Positions 22,081 to 35,660 are shown, counted from the first letter of the stretch. The stretch is DNA of 64,000 nucleotides from Diphasiastrum complanatum (GCA_029204225.1 CM055113.1:32202299-32266298), one strand, 5' to 3'. A program made the numbers and translations. Notes: generated from the letters alone by a model not told the origin.

Positions 22081-22512
22081 GGGGGAGGGAGTGTTACGAG
22101 CTCGTAACCAGTGTCGAACCCTAGAGAGCACAGATAGGTCAGATACGATAGTCAGGGTCGTGTCCAGCGTGCATGACCAATAGGGCAAGACAGTGTGAGT
22201 AGTGTGCCCCAGCACGGTCCATAGCCATGGCGGGCCTAACACAGCCTAGGGACCCTGTCAGCAAGATAGGGCCCCCAGTTGGGTCCCGACGTGCAGTCGG
22301 CCACGTCAGTGACACATGGCCGACACTTGGCAGTAGCATGCTACTAGTTCTCACACTGGGCTAGGAGGGGCTTACTCTATATTAGGGAGTAGGCAAGGTT
22401 GAGTGGATCAGTTAGTGTTTGCCCTACTGTGGTGTTAGGATCTATTACAGTCATGGCCTGATATGAGGAATCTGCCACGAAGCCACGCGTTATGTGACCA
22501 CCGTGCTGCCCA
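22079..22512 (+). mobile_element. Polypurine tract and LTR of the chromovirus
   Basis: AAGGGGGAGGGAG (22079-22091), directly after the pol stop, is a polypurine tract; the LTR begins at 22092 with TGTTACGAGCTCGTAACC. The LTR 3' end is not defined. At 22513 the sequence becomes homologous to composite unit position 1503, so the LTR is either truncated there or continues into it. It is not clearly the same family as the LTR at 1-397. Confidence 0.75.
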
Positions 22513-22604
22513 ATTAAAGTGCTTTCAATTCTTCGGCTCGCGACTCTCGAGTTGCCACTCCTAGTCTCCCAGACTCCAGAGGGCCGAACTTCGAAGTTTC
22601 AAGC

Positions 22605-23390
22605 TTTTGTTTCATTTATGAAATTTGAATGTTCATTTCCAAATTCCACTGCATGAGGCAGCAGGCTTGCCACTTGAAAGTTGAGCTACGTTGGTTGCTG
22701 CATGAGCTACATTGGTTGTTGTAGCTTGCGAGGGTGAGCACTAAGCAATGAGCACTGGTGAGGCAGCGAGGAATCAAGATCAAGATTTGTGAGGGTGAGG
22801 CACTGAGGCAAATCAATGAGCACTGGTGAGGCAACAAGGGATTAGAATCAAGATTTACGAGGGTGAGGCACTGAGGCAAATCCAAATCGTCACTGCTTCC
22901 TTGAGCAGCTAAGGCAGTTCCTTGAGTAGCTGGGGCGCGGCAGAGGCTGGGAGGGCTGGAGCGACTGTGAGGCTTGAGCGATCGTCTGGCTGCTTGCAGC
23001 TAGCTGTGAGCAGTGAGCCACTGGTGACTGAGGCAGCGAGGGTGAGCAGTGAGCACTGGTGAGGCAACGATGGTGAGCAGTGAGCACTGGTGAGGCAGCG
23101 AGGATCAAGATTTGCGAGGGTGGGCACTAAGGCAGTGAGGCGCGATCAAAATCCAGACCAGCTGGGACACGACAGAGGCTGGGAGGGTTGGAGCGACTGT
23201 GAGCGATGGTGTGGTAGCTAGCTGTTGGCAGCACTGTGGCCGTTTGAGACTTGAGGCTTTGAGCACTATTCCAAATGAGCCTTCAGCTTCCAAAATCGAC
23301 TTGGGAGACCCTGAGCTCGATTGGTCTCGTACATTGTAGCGTAAGAACATTCTAGCCTATTGCATTTGATCAAAAAGTTGCTCAAAAATG
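22605..23390. repeat. Block unique to copy B, with short tandem repeats
   Basis: Absent from A and C, which join directly. It contains repeated phrases such as GAGGGTGAGGCACTGAGGCAAATC and GAGCACTGGTGAGGCARCRAGG, about 75 bases apart near 22727-22890. Related units lie at 23040-23130. The ORFs on the minus strand here merely translate the repeat. Confidence 0.75.
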
Positions 23391-24365
23391 TATGATTCAG
23401 TTTGATAAGCTGTAGAACTTCAATAAACAAGACACACTAGTCTTCTAATGCAGCCATTCTGAACATGTAAATGTATCTACAAAAAGTACTAGAATAATAA
23501 TTCTGAAAGCCTTTTAAACTCTCTATTGTAGAGTGTAACCCTCTAGCTTAATGTCTCAAGCATCGAAACGACATTAAGTTACGACCACAAGCATGGCTCG
23601 AAACTTTAAAAATACAACTCAGTAGACTGAGATATACGATGCTTACATTGAAGATTGAGTCTGTGTTCGCTCTACTTTCTTGCACGCAAGTGGAGGATAT
23701 GTTAAAACCTATAGTAAATGAATAAAAATTGCTTTTGCAAACGATCATAGAGCCAGCTCAGTGAGCTCAGCTCATATTGAACAAAATGTGTACACGATCG
23801 TAGATCATTTTATAAAAAGTGGGAATACCTGTAGAAACGCCTAGAGTAGCAACCCAAAAATCAAGGCAATCAGCATCGTCGACGATGGATGATGAGCCAT
23901 TTTGCAGGCAAGTATCACGGCCTTTCACCTACACAACAAATTCTTCACGCTCTTGCAATTCTTTACACTCACGGGCTCTCAACTACTCAGCTAAACGCAG
24001 CAGAGAATAGACTCTAGAGTGGAGCAGTAGACAAAGGTTCAATGAGGCATCATCCCCAGATAATAATATTTGCAACTTTTTGTGATTAGAGATTCAGAGA
24101 CTCTAATGGCAGGTAAGTTGGTAACTATGAGTGCCTTTTGATTCATAAGCAATGTTAATGATTATGACAGAGAAATCAAATTTTGAATAGTTTTCAATAA
24201 AAACATCATCTTCAGGAAAAACAGAGACTTTCAAGATCCAGCCATCAACATGAGGTTCATTAGCTTCATGTTTATTAGCTGGGGAACTGATTTGAGTTTA
24301 TAGAAATCCAGTTTCCTAACAAAAGTGTGATGCTTACAAACATTAAAACAGTCCGTACCAGGCTA

Positions 24366-25086
24366 AGCTTGTGATTATATCCTATATGTAATCAAGATAT
24401 TCGACATCCAGTAATGATGTAGATTCAGGATTGTTGCTCACCAAATTAAGTAAGGCTTTTTCACCAAGAGTGGGTAAAACACCCTTTACGCGATACTGGG
24501 AACCAACTTCCAACCCTTAGCATGGCCCTTCCAGCTTCCTCGATACTGTTTCCAAATTTCCACATGAAGCAACTTTCTTAACTGCATCATCGCATATGGA
24601 CTCCAAATTCTTCATCAGAAGCTCCTCCAATTGTCTCTTAGTGTCACTATCCTAGTCCCCTAGATGATTACACAGTTTATCATGCTGTATGATCGTATGA
24701 AGATTCCAACTCTCGTGTCCTCACCTGACGCAGAATGAGCATAATTGCAGAGTAGGTCTTCCAGCCTCTGAACTTGGTTTTTATTTCTTAATGCTGCAGT
24801 CTGATCTTGGTGATGTGAGGCTTGTGCGTTATAATTAGACTCAACACTGAGCAAAGTTGGAGGTGCAACGAGAATTCTGAATAGGATCACAAATACACAT
24901 TGGAATTTTGCGTTGCTCTGAATCTTTGTCTGTCTTATCAGAGCTACTGATGTTGCTAATCTGCAACAATGAAGCTGTACTCTCGGACAAAAAGTTTAGC
25001 ATGTTTCGGCTGCTCTTCTCACTATCAGTGCCTGTACCTTCACAGCTCCCCCCGCCTATAGGTGCAGAAGCTTGGTTGGATCTCAT
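24366..25086 (-). pseudogene. Unidentified host-gene-like fragment (copy B)
   Basis: Counterpart of 2560-3281. The opening frame MRSNQASAPIGGG is kept, and the following frame carries LVAPPTLLSVESNYNAQASH. Substitutions relative to A are spread over the whole fragment. Function unknown. Confidence 0.35.
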
Positions 25087-25747
25087 GGTAACTTACTATT
25101 CTAACTCAAACTGCACCAGACATGATACAAACTGCTGATAAATCATAAAAGAGCACAAAACACTGATAAATTGGTATAGGAACACAATCATTCATGGCAA
25201 ATTACTGATAAATCCTACGGGACACAAAAACTGTAGAGTACCAAGAGATGGATGGGATAGCTGATGCAAGAATAGAATAGATTGTACTTACTGATTGCAA
25301 AGGAACTAGAGATTAAACATAAAATATTTTAAAGAAAATATAGAAAGGTTAATCATTTCACAAACCCAAAAAGAAAATTCAATTCACACCAAGCCAAGCA
25401 AAAATAGTAGCAAAAGTAACTACAACATTGTACTTTCTCTTGATAGACTTTGGAACGCAAATGTTAAACTTCTTTCAAAAAGATGATTGAATTAAATTCC
25501 TCATTTCATGCCCCGCATCACCGAATGAGCATTAGTACTGTACAGATGGCCCTAGAATACAAAGTATGTACTTTTACATGGAGCTTAACAATGCACATGT
25601 AGAAATGAAGACCAAAGTTTGACCCAACTTCATAGAGAACCCTTCTAACTGCACAGAAGAGGTCACACCGTCACAAATTTCATATGTGGCACAGATTACA
25701 GTGTACACCATTCAAAACGGCCTTCCAAGAGAACATCATTATCAAAG

Positions 25748-25958
25748 TCAAAGTTGTATCTGCAGAATAAAATCAGACCACATTCATTCATAATCAATAA
25801 GTAAATTGGTCAATCTCAACAAATCAGTAATCACTCCAAAAGGCAGCTGAAGACCCTTCCACGTCGAGACACCTTCTCGAAGGTCACCTTCAACACCAAA
25901 ACTAGGGTGAAAGTAGCTCTCCCTTATCAACAGATAATCCCTGACAGGAAGCAACACC
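25748..25958 (-). pseudogene. Argonaute-like fragment, linker/PAZ-proximal (copy B)
   Basis: Counterpart of 3921-4130, same motif order (LIRESYFHPSFG, VSTWKG). Copy B has independent replacements, for example in the EGELGEG stretch. Confidence 0.55.
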
Positions 25959-26225
25959 TTGTTAGTGCAATACTACAATAGCACTCGAAAGTCTAGAATA
26001 CTGTGAACCTTGGAAATAGCATAGACAATCACATGTACAACAACATACATAATCGTGAGAGCTTCATGCCAGCTCAGAGATAGGAAGGAACAAAACTAGA
26101 TAACCTTTGGGGCCAGGCTTATCTGTGATTATGAAAAGTGAGATTTATTCACATATTTACACTAGTTTTGTCAATCTCATTCAGATGGGCTACTGTTAAC
26201 TAGCATGAATTTGAGCTTTTAGCTT

Positions 26226-26555
26226 AAAAGAGACTCTATGAGTTTTTTGAGATCTCCCTTATCTAGAAAGAGACCACTAGATGTTGCAAAGTTTGGGCCG
26301 CATATTCACGTAGTACAATATCTAGCACACATAGTGCATCCTAAGCAATAGGAGTAGGCTGAGGGTTTATTAGAGTATCTATAGCCTTCATATTGACTAT
26401 GGCTGCAAATTCTATCTTCATTATAAATTCTCCGTAGAATGAAGTCTTTCTCTTTTTCTTTTTGTCATCATCTGCTGAAGTGGGAAACTCCTCGCTACCA
26501 ACTTCTCAATAGCATGATCATGTGCTTTACCCCCTCCGGATCTGCAATGAATCAT
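26226..26555 (-). pseudogene. Argonaute-like fragment, L1 region (copy B)
   Basis: Counterpart of 4399-4728. It retains Gln in NPQPTPIA where A and C have TAG, and shares the second TAG. It reads VLDIVLREYAA, as expected of the family. A one-base loss near 26507 shifts its 5' part. Copy B thus preserves ancestral states lost in A and C. Confidence 0.6.
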
Positions 26556-27544
26556 TTAAATAAAATTGACTGGTAACAATGTTACTAGTGCCTTCTTTGG
26601 AACCACTTCCTTTATGTGTGCAGCTAGCCTATGTAGAATGATTCCTAAGTCACCAAAATTAAAGATTTGCAAGGGACTAGATAGTAGAGCCTGGCCATAA
26701 GGGCTTATCGATTCTGAACAAATGAAACCCACTTACAGCTAAGTTCTGAAATCTTACTTCCACTCTTCAAGTTCTTTACTCTCTTTTTTCGTCCATGCAA
26801 TTAATCCATCTTTCATACTAAAGCCAACATGTGATTCTTCTTCCATGAATCATGTTTGTTAAATTTTCACAGTTGATTAAATTTGAATAAATTCATTTTT
26901 CACATTTTAATTTTAAAAGAGTTTTTTGCTTTTGCAATCTAAATGCTACAATCATCAATAGTAAATCTCGAAGGACAGACTAGGTTTTTGAATTGTAAGC
27001 TTGTAGCAGGTACGCCTGCTCTCTAGTACTATCTCGTATAGACATAACTTACTGATTTGATCCTCAATCAAGGCACATCATGAGTGATAATGAGTAATTC
27101 CTTGAGCTTAGGTGATAAATGCCTATCTTGAGTGCAAAAGCCACATGTACATTGCATTGTGGGCTTATAAAGCTGGTGTCAAATTACTTCAATTTCAATT
27201 TTTCAGCTTACTCCATTTTCAAAAAAAAAATTGGACTTTTAAGTATTGGTCTTTTATTTAAACATGTGACTTTCATTATTGTGATAGTTTGGATGCACTA
27301 CTAGCATAGTTGTAGGAGTTGCAAGCAAATTTTGGCTGTATGCATTAATGAATCATAGTTTTTATATCAGCTAGCTTGTCACTGAAATATATGGGACTGC
27401 TGCACTCTTACGAAAAATAGATTTTTTACTATTGTAGGCCTGAAGCTTCTTGTTGCTTCAATATTGTCTCTATAGTCAGTTATTGTTGGAGGTGTGAATA
27501 TTTCACAAATTAGAAAACTCATTGGATTGTACTCACAAGCTTCA

Positions 27545-29922
27545 ATGGAAACTTCCAAAGATGTCAGTGAAACAAGTGAAAAATGTGTAATTAAATACAC
27601 TAAGAGAAAACAATCTAGCATTCTTGTAATGTTTGGAGCTAACAAAAAAAGCACAACGAGAAATATGTTTGTGATGGGTGCAACGAGGAGGAAAAAGTTG
27701 ATGCAGAACAAGAAAAGATTCAATCAGCCAACCTCCAAAAGAATCTAGAAGCTCTTAGAATTGCAAAAGCTTGTAGCATGTGGCAAGATCGATGGATCAT
27801 CGATTACCCGTGGCTTGAGTTCAACAAAGAATTAGGAAGGGTGTACTATAAAGTATGCAAGCAACAACCAAACCATTTCAAAAATGTATTTGGAACTTTG
27901 GGGAGCACTAACATTCGTGCTAGTGCATGGTTGGATCATGTTAGGTCCAAAGTCCATCGAGATATATATAGAGATCAGATTGAAGCAGAGAAAACAACAA
28001 TACAAGAAGCGAATACTACTATTCGCGGCAGAAAAGAAGAGGCGTTGTGGGCCTTGTTTAAGGTGGCATATTTTATTGCAAAAGAGGATCTTCCCTACAC
28101 CAAGTTCCAATCTGAACTATGTTTGTTATGATCCCTTGGATTGAAAACAATGACAAAAAGTCTCTATCAACATGATAAGGCCTTTGCTGAATTTATAAAA
28201 TACATTGCTGAATCATTACGAGAAAGTATTGTGGAAAAAGTAAAGCAAAGTCCTTTCTTTGGATTAATGGTGGTTGAGTCCACGGACATATCCGACAAGA
28301 AGTCCTTGATTATGTATTTGTCTTACATTGAAAACTTCAATCCTGTAACTTCTTATTTCTGTCTTATTTCTTTAGAAAATGAGAATGCCGAATCAATTTA
28401 CGATGCAATCATGGCTATTTTTCGTGACTCAAACCTAAATATTAGGAAGTTTGTAGGGTTTGGATCTGATGGAGCAAGTGTCATGATACGGTCAAACACG
28501 GGAGTTGTGACGAGACTAAAGAAATCAGGCCCTTTTCTATCAGGTATACATTGCATCGCCCATGGGTGCAATTTAGCATGTTCAAGTTCAGCCTCCAAAT
28601 TGTCGTATTCCAAGTTTATTGATTCAGTAGTTAATGCAGTTTCTTTCTTTGCCAATAGTTGCAAGAGGCAATCTCTTTTGCGGTCGTTACAAGAAGAAAT
28701 GGCAAGTGATATATTGAAGTTGAATAGGATTAATGCCACAAGATGGTTGAGTCGTCACAATGCGATAAAACGCATATGTGATGTTCTGCAACCTGTGATT
28801 CGTGCTATAAAAAGTGAATTTAAGAAAATGTCAAGGAAAAAATCAAATTCGCAAAAAGATATTGTTTTCGTCGATGAGGATGCCCAAGATGTTGTTGAAG
28901 ACGATTTGGAAGCAGCCTTGGCATCTACAAGTAAGTCGAAGAAGGCAGTTCAGGCTGCTGCAACCAAAAAGCTTCTAAAAAGGTTATGCGACCTCAAATG
29001 TATATACGTTCTACATTTTCTAGTGGACATACTTAAAAAGCTGTCGAATTTGAGTTTGATATTTCGACGCGACTATGTGGAAGTTGGAGCAATCTTCGGA
29101 ATTGTTTCTAATGAAATTGCTTTGATTGAGGACGAGTTTATTGAAGACCCTCCAACAAATCTGAACACTGGAACATATGATAGTAAAGGGTATGCAATCT
29201 TACCAGACTATAGACCTGAAAATGGTTATATCCGAAGGTTACAAAATTTTGCGAGGGAATATGTATTATGATATAGAAATCAATAGGTCTGCTGTGGGTG
29301 ATGACTTAGAAGAGGCGATTGAGTTCCAAAAGTCCTTTTTCTTGTGCTATAGTTGAGAGTTTGTTAGATCAGTTCCAAGATAAAGGCCATTTGAGTTCCT
29401 TCAAGGCACTATCTCCTACCAACATACCAAGATGCATGAGAGAAATGAAAGATTGTGGTTATCAAGAGATCAATTCCCTTGGTGATTTTTATGGGATTTC
29501 AAAAGTTGATGCGGTTGGAAATGTGATTCCTCCACTCATCAATATTGAAGAGGTGAGGCTTCAAAATTGAAGAGGTGAAGCATTCAAAATTCAAGCCACA
29601 ACTGAATGGAGCGGCCGATCTTTTCATGATACATCAGCCATCATTGGCTCCAATCAGCAGTTGCATGAGAAATATAAAGGATTGTACACATTTATGTGCA
29701 TCGCACTTGTGCAGTGTACCAATTCGGCTGCTTGTGAAAGAGGCTAGACCCAATCTAATCAAAGATAGAAAAAGCAATAAGATTGATTCCGCGGATGCCT
29801 TAATGTGTATTTCCATTGAGGGAAGCAATGACCTGGATTCATTGGACTCTTCAAATGCAATCAACTCATGCTGCAAAAATGAGCTCTTTTTCCTTATAGT
29901 GATTCTGTTTGTTACAGCCTAA
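27545..29922 (+). pseudogene. hAT-type transposase, near full length but broken (copy B)
   Basis: The most complete transposase in the window. The N-terminal part equals copy A but has a one-base loss near 27645 and a TGA at 28129 (CGA in A). Beyond the point where A and C are deleted it continues with GFGSDGASVMIRS, GIHCIAHGCNLAC and NATRWLSRHNAIKRI, the hAT catalytic core. Further frames (29319-29570, 29575-29922) hold the C-terminal dimerisation region: IALVQCTNSAACERG in one frame, ADALMCISIEG in another. At least four frame breaks make it inactive. ZNF862-like branch. Confidence 0.88.
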
Positions 29923-30230
29923 TTTGTGTGGCTTCAATATATATTTTAGATCTGATTTGTCTTGCTATTAGATCCTCAAATGCTTTACATGTTGATTCAA
30001 ACTCATTCACTTGTTTGTGTATCAAGTTGATGTGAATAGACATATTGACAAGCTAAATGCAGTCATACTTTTGAATATCATTGTAATGATTCGAAGCAGT
30101 ATCTCACCCGACAATCTTCTTTTTTGGTAAGTTCCTAGCCTCTTGTTTGATTTTTCTGCAAGATTTATTAACTTGAATAAGATTGTATTACACTTAGTAT
30201 TATGTCCATGCTGGTGGCATCATATAAAAG
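29923..30230. repeat. Diverged duplicate of transposase 3' flank
   Basis: About 30080-30225 resembles A 7445-7590 (shared TTTTTTGGTAAGTT, GATTTTTCTG and TTATGTCYAT...GGTGGC). A closer copy of the same stretch follows at about 32290-32420. The insertion at 30221-32083 is therefore bracketed by two versions of it. Confidence 0.55.
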
Positions 30231-30740
<510 letters not shown>

Positions 30741-30763
30741 AACATCAAATGATACACAAACAT

Positions 30764-30766
<3 letters not shown>

Positions 30767-30802
<36 letters not shown>

Positions 30803-30822
30803 AAAACCAAAACCAAAACACA

Positions 30823-30866
<44 letters not shown>
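30767..30866. repeat. (CA)n and (TC)n microsatellites
   Basis: CA repeat to about 30800, then ATAAAACCAAAACCAAAAC (also found at about 30465-30482), then a TC repeat from about 30827. The duplicated spacer shows that the microsatellite block itself was duplicated. Confidence 0.95.
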
Positions 30867-30867
<1 letters not shown>

Positions 30868-30869
30868 CA

Positions 30870-31640
30870 AATTTAGAGGTTCTCTTTCATCCTCTTCGCC
30901 TATCTCATAGCACTCTATAAAATTTACTTGGGAATCTATAAGCAGCCCTACTTCCTCATCCCCCTTATAAGATGACCTCCTAATGGGCTCACCATCAGAA
31001 TCCCTGGAAAAAATATTTGCTTGGTAAGGCTAGTTTATGATAGCATTAGCTTGGTATAACCATGGCCTACCAAACCGTATCGATTACGCTGGCATATATG
31101 CTGGGTTAATGACAAAGAAACTCATAATGAAAGTCTTTGTCTCTATGTTTAAATTGATACTCCTCAACTCTCCCACCAGAGTGCAGCGAGATGCATCAGC
31201 TAAATGTATTTAGGATGAACAGTGGGCTAAATTTGATCTTCTAATCCTAACTCTTTAGCCATTTTTTCAGTCATCAAGTTTCTACTTGATCCTGAATCTA
31301 TTAATATATTTTGTATAACAAAACAGCCTATAGTTGCACTAATTTTGGGAAGTCCACAGTCCCCTCTATCTATGTACTCAACTCTAATACTATATGCAGG
31401 TGTTGATACTTTCCTCTGGTCATCCCCTTCCTCAGTCCTTGTGGAATGGACTTCTTTGTCCTCCAAAGTGTAACTTGAGGATGATGTCGGGGTTTCGCCT
31501 TCATATTTATCTTTTTCCTAGGATACAATGATCCTTTTATGACTCTTCCCTTATGGTGTCCTTCTTCTTCCAATGGGTTATTACATCAGCTTGGTATAGC
31601 CAAGGTCTTCCCAATAACATTTTATAGGATGACTCCCTAC
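30870..31640 (-). pseudogene. Gypsy aspartic-protease region, partly duplicated
   Basis: Minus strand. First (31640-31540) LLGRPWLYQADVITHWKKKD, the end of a protease domain; then a linker; then a second protease with NILIDSGSSRNLMTEKMAKE (active site D-S-G, 31300-31330). This leads via LADASRCTLVGELRSI to FGRPWLYQANAI near 31070, followed by DSDGEPIRRSSYKG. The GRPWLYQA phrase occurs twice in one direction, so the region is a partial duplication or a join of two related elements. The lineage looks Athila/Tat-like. Stops are scattered in the downstream part. Confidence 0.75.
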
Positions 31641-32050
31641 TTTTACCATTTCACAATGCTAATAAAAAATTGTTATCATTTGGTCTGAATATGGTCACTT
31701 GAGTTTGTAATCACATTCAATTGATTTGAGAACAATAACATCTACTTGCAAGATTAAGAATGGGCCCACAAAATCTCTAGACATTCAAAATACAGATCAA
31801 ATATATCTCTGCCCGCAAAATCCCGCATCCAAAGATAATCGTTCTCGAATGTGAATGTATTGACACATAGTGTGGTGCAAGATGAGAGTCTATAAAAATT
31901 TCAAAATTTGTAACCAACACTCATTATGATGTGCTCACATTCTACAATCCAAGCGCATGTGCTCAAATTTTCAAAATAGGTTGATAAGGTGAAACCATCT
32001 CAAATATTTGCGCTTTTTTGTTTTTTATAATGTTTGGACTTGAGTAGCTA
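31641..32050 (-). repeat. Inverted satellite-monomer fragment
   Basis: Reverse complement of about 19555-19945, including the GGGCCCACAAAATCTCTAGA landmark and TCATTTGGTCTGAATATGG. With 30231-30740 it forms a broken inverted array around the protease fragment. Confidence 0.8.
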
Positions 32051-32082
32051 TCATTAGTAGCTTGACAACATGTATTCTCATG

Positions 32083-34220
32083 TCAATGCATAATTTTGTA
32101 TGTTTCCATGATGATTTCAAGCACTATCTCTTGCAGACGTTTGTTGACTCCTCGTATTGAGCAGATGTTTTAGAGATTATGAAATGTGGGTATAAACTAA
32201 TGTGCCTTTTATGTGACGAGAATGTATTAAGTCGATGTAGAGTTGATGTGACAAAAATCTGTCCAATACATATAGAATTTTGCATGTTCATACAATGATT
32301 CAAAGCACCATTTCAGCCGACAATGTACTTTTTTGGTAAGTTTTTAGGCTTTTGTGAGATTTTTCTATAAGCTTTAGAAATTTAAGTGCGGCAATCTTAC
32401 AAAAAGTGTTATGTCTATTGGTGGCTTTTGTTTTTGTCCTTAAGCATGTGTTCACGTATTCATGCGTAATTGTTTTCCACATGTTGATCCATAATTGGTG
32501 TTCTCATATGTATGTAGGAAGTAAGGTTTCGATATCCTTAACAAATTGCACATCTTTGGTTTTGGTAAGACCCAGTTTGTTGACTGTGTCGATCCTTCAC
32601 ATGAAAATATAGTTCATCAATGAATGAACAAAAATGAATCAAATTAAATGCTTCTTGCATGAAATATTTGTTGAAAGCACTTTGAATCTTGAATACAATT
32701 AGCTTTTAATTGCAATTTTTTGTGTTCGCATAAGTCTTTTGCATAGCTTTGTTGATATTCTTAAAGAAATGTTTGCATGATTGTAATGGTTGACGTTTCT
32801 AGTTTTATAGGTTTTATTGCATGTGTTATAATAGCAAATATTTCTAAAGATAATTTTGAAGATGTTTTGACCTATTGTCCATTCATAATTTTGATAGGTT
32901 TTTGAGGCATGTCACAAAATCAGCTAGGAAGTTAAGATTGCAATTGCACCATATAGTATGGGTACATTTGTGAAGCATATCAATGACCTCATTTATAAGG
33001 AAACAAGAGGCATGCTGAAGATCCTCTTCTAGAATGTTATCAATGATGCAATGTTGTGCACGGAGCATGCTGGCTGGAAGACTCTTACCTGCTATGGGTG
33101 TTGTCTATGGTTTAAAGAGACAAGGAAAAATCCTTTCTGGTTTTGAGTCTAGCTTATAAGTTAAAATGGTGTTTTTTTAATACCAGCTTTAGTTGATTAT
33201 ACTATCTTCGAGAACTCCATTAAGTAGGGCTTTAGTTTATGATATACTTTTCTTATGAGCTATTGAAGGATTCTGGCATGACTGCAAGCCTCACCTTGTT
33301 ATGAATTTATAGATGTCGCCTTTTTTTAATGTATTTCATCATTGGCATGGCACCATCTCTTGAGATAATGAAAATGATGGACGATTAAAGTTTGGATGTC
33401 TTTGTTGGAGACCTCTAATGTACCGCTACTGTGCAATTTGATGTTGTTATATCTCATTTTGATCCTTTCAAGGCATTGTTTAACTTTTTCTTTTGCATCA
33501 AAATTTTGTTGCCATGGTTACAATAACATAATTGTAGTTGAATCGATCATGCTAGTGTAAGTTGTAAATTTAATGCTAAGGTTCTATTGTTTGTCTTATT
33601 TTTGGGTGGAGGACAACTACAAATTAGTGCAGGAAATTAGACGGCAAGCTAAAACTTTTCACAGTTTTAAACCTTAGACAATTTGTTTTAATAGGATTTT
33701 TTAGACAATTTGTTAATTATTGTAGGATTCACGAGGCTATGTTTCAAAAATTCTAGGATTCCACCGATATTAATTTTAAAAAACCGATACATGAACATGT
33801 GTATAGGAAAATTTAGTATAACTCCAAAGAGGTTTCCCGATCACTGGGGTGTGGGGGGGGGGGAGTGTAATAATACCTCCCCTCCTCTCAAAAGTACAAT
33901 CTGTTGGTGAATTGACAGGGGAGGGGAGTGGCACACCTCCCAACAAGCCTATCACTTCTCTCCTTGCAAAGCCAGCTTAGTCTTAAAAAATAAAATAAAA
34001 TTCAAGTTTCAAATCTCAATGTTTAGAAGTTAAAACTTTTAACACTAAGATTGTTAATCTTAGAAATATCTATTCTGAGGTAAATCTTGGAGGCATGTCC
34101 TTCTTTCTTACTCTCTATACTTGCAGATCTCCAAAGGAGTTGAGAGAACTGTGGTACATTGGAGTTGGAGAGGGGAGAAAGGGTCAGAATTGAATTTCAT
34201 AGGTCTTTGGGGTCCATGAG
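32083..34220. other. Right part of copy B, mostly non-coding
   Basis: Matches copy A from about 7212 to 9374. No gene until the first 100 bases of the gypsy gag region (about 34120-34220), where copy B ends before the recognisable gag domain. Confidence 0.6.
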
Positions 34221-34410
34221 AGTTGGCCCCAAATGACTAGAAAGATCTAGAAGGGACAAATGGGACCTTTTTTGGGTCCCACCTGTCCTTTTTGCATGAG
34301 GGTGGAGAGGAGCTTTGGGGAGGGGCTAAAGGAGGTATGTTCTCTTCCTTTCCCTCATTCTCCCAAGTTGTTGTAGAGTTCTTTTGCTCTCTAGTTGCTA
34401 GTTCTCAAGT
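34221..34410. other. Unassigned
   Basis: Contains GGGACCTTTTTTGGGTCCCACCTGTCC with a small inverted repeat (GGGACC/GGGTCCC). Nothing else recognised; possibly an LTR remnant. Confidence 0.3.
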
Positions 34411-34690
34411 TGGGTATCTGTCAACACATTTACATTCGAGAATGATTATCTTCGCATGTGGGATTATGCGGCCAGAGATATATCTAATTTGTATTTTGAA
34501 TTTCTAGATTTTGTGGGCCCATTCTTAATCTTGCAGGTCGATGTTATTGTTTTCAAATCAATTGAATGTGATTACAAACTCAAGTGACCATATTCAGACC
34601 AAATGATAACGATTTATAATTAGCATTGTGAAATGGTAAAAGTACCATACCATGTTACAAATGAAAAGATAAATTAAAAAAACAGAAAAA
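34411..34690 (+). repeat. Satellite-monomer fragment
   Basis: Direct copy of about 19735-19980, including TTGTGGGCCCATTCTTAATCTTGC. It abuts the region homologous to the 3' flank of the small gene. Confidence 0.8.
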
Positions 34691-35170
34691 TGACGAAGAA
34701 CCTTGTTATAATAGTGTAGTGAATGCCGTTGTTACGACTAGTGTGATGCTGTTGTGATCACTTTGTATACTTAATTGTAATGATGTTGCTGCTATATGAT
34801 AATATGAAAAACATTATGGTTTTGTATTACGTGATTGTGATCGTGTTATCTGGCGTCGTCTGATCCGGAGATACCTGGCTTTCTTTTGGTTCAGTGTGTA
34901 ACAATATTGGACATTATGGCATTATGCTCAATGGTTGTTGTTTGCCTTCATGCTCCCTTGTCGAGGACTGCTTCATCCAGCGCATGTTGAGATCTCTCCT
35001 GATTTCTTTTATGGACAAAGCGCACACAACTTGATCTGCATATCGCACCATCCGCACAAGTAAAAAATAGTGATGCAGAAATGAAACACACGCTGAACTG
35101 CATAACTCTTTCTCCGTGTCTTTTACTTCTGATAGACGCAATCTTGTACAGATCCTCCATAGGTACATGC
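34690..35170. repeat. Copy of the 3' flank of the small gene
   Basis: About 350 bases (34690-35040) match 38632-38990 downstream of the 116-residue gene; the gene itself is missing. On the minus strand a frame at 34948-35160 (MEDLYKIASIRSKRHGERVM ... ALDEAVLDK) aligns with a frame in the other copy (stop in place of one Glu). Two differences there (GTC/GTT, CTC/CTG) are synonymous, which hints at an old coding exon. I recognise no family. Confidence 0.6.
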
Positions 35171-35660
35171 AGGCTTGATTCTAACGCATTAAAAATACGT
35201 ACATAACTTACACTAAGTTACCCGTGGTTTAACATACATAATCTACTCACCTAAACTTTTCTCTGTCAATTGGGCTCGTAACTACTGCGTGTAGTACTCA
35301 GTGACCACTCACCTGTCCAGTGTCATTACTTCCCACACTGAAGCTTTAATTTGTCTGCTTGGTGTATCAGACTAGCGCTCACAAACAGATTCAATCTATG
35401 CAGACAAGACAGTCTGTTGGTAGTCATCAAACATAAAGAAAACAGCCAAAGGATACAGACACGATATACAAGCTCTCTCAATCTCCCTCTGATCATTCCA
35501 AGAAGCACAGGAGATAGAGCTCCAAAGTCTGAGTTATTCCAACGTGTTGTCTTATACAACAAGATACTGCTTAAGAGAAAAAATTCAAGAAAGCTTAATA
35601 TTGCTAATCCTATTTATCCACTATGCCACTTTACGGAAACCTAAAAAGGGTAATAAGAAG
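35171..35660. other. Unassigned
   Basis: No gene recognised. Contains ATAAAGAAAACAGCCAAAGG near 35430, identical to the junction bases at about 21311-21330 where the small gene meets gypsy integrase. Confidence 0.4.

Noticed and set aside
23819-24010. ORFs in copy B opposite the signal-anchor-like frame
   Set aside because: Antisense shadow in a diverged repeat, no motif.
34948-35160. Resemblance of a basic minus-strand frame to a ribosomal-protein-like sequence
   Set aside because: Too short and without a diagnostic motif; left as unidentified.
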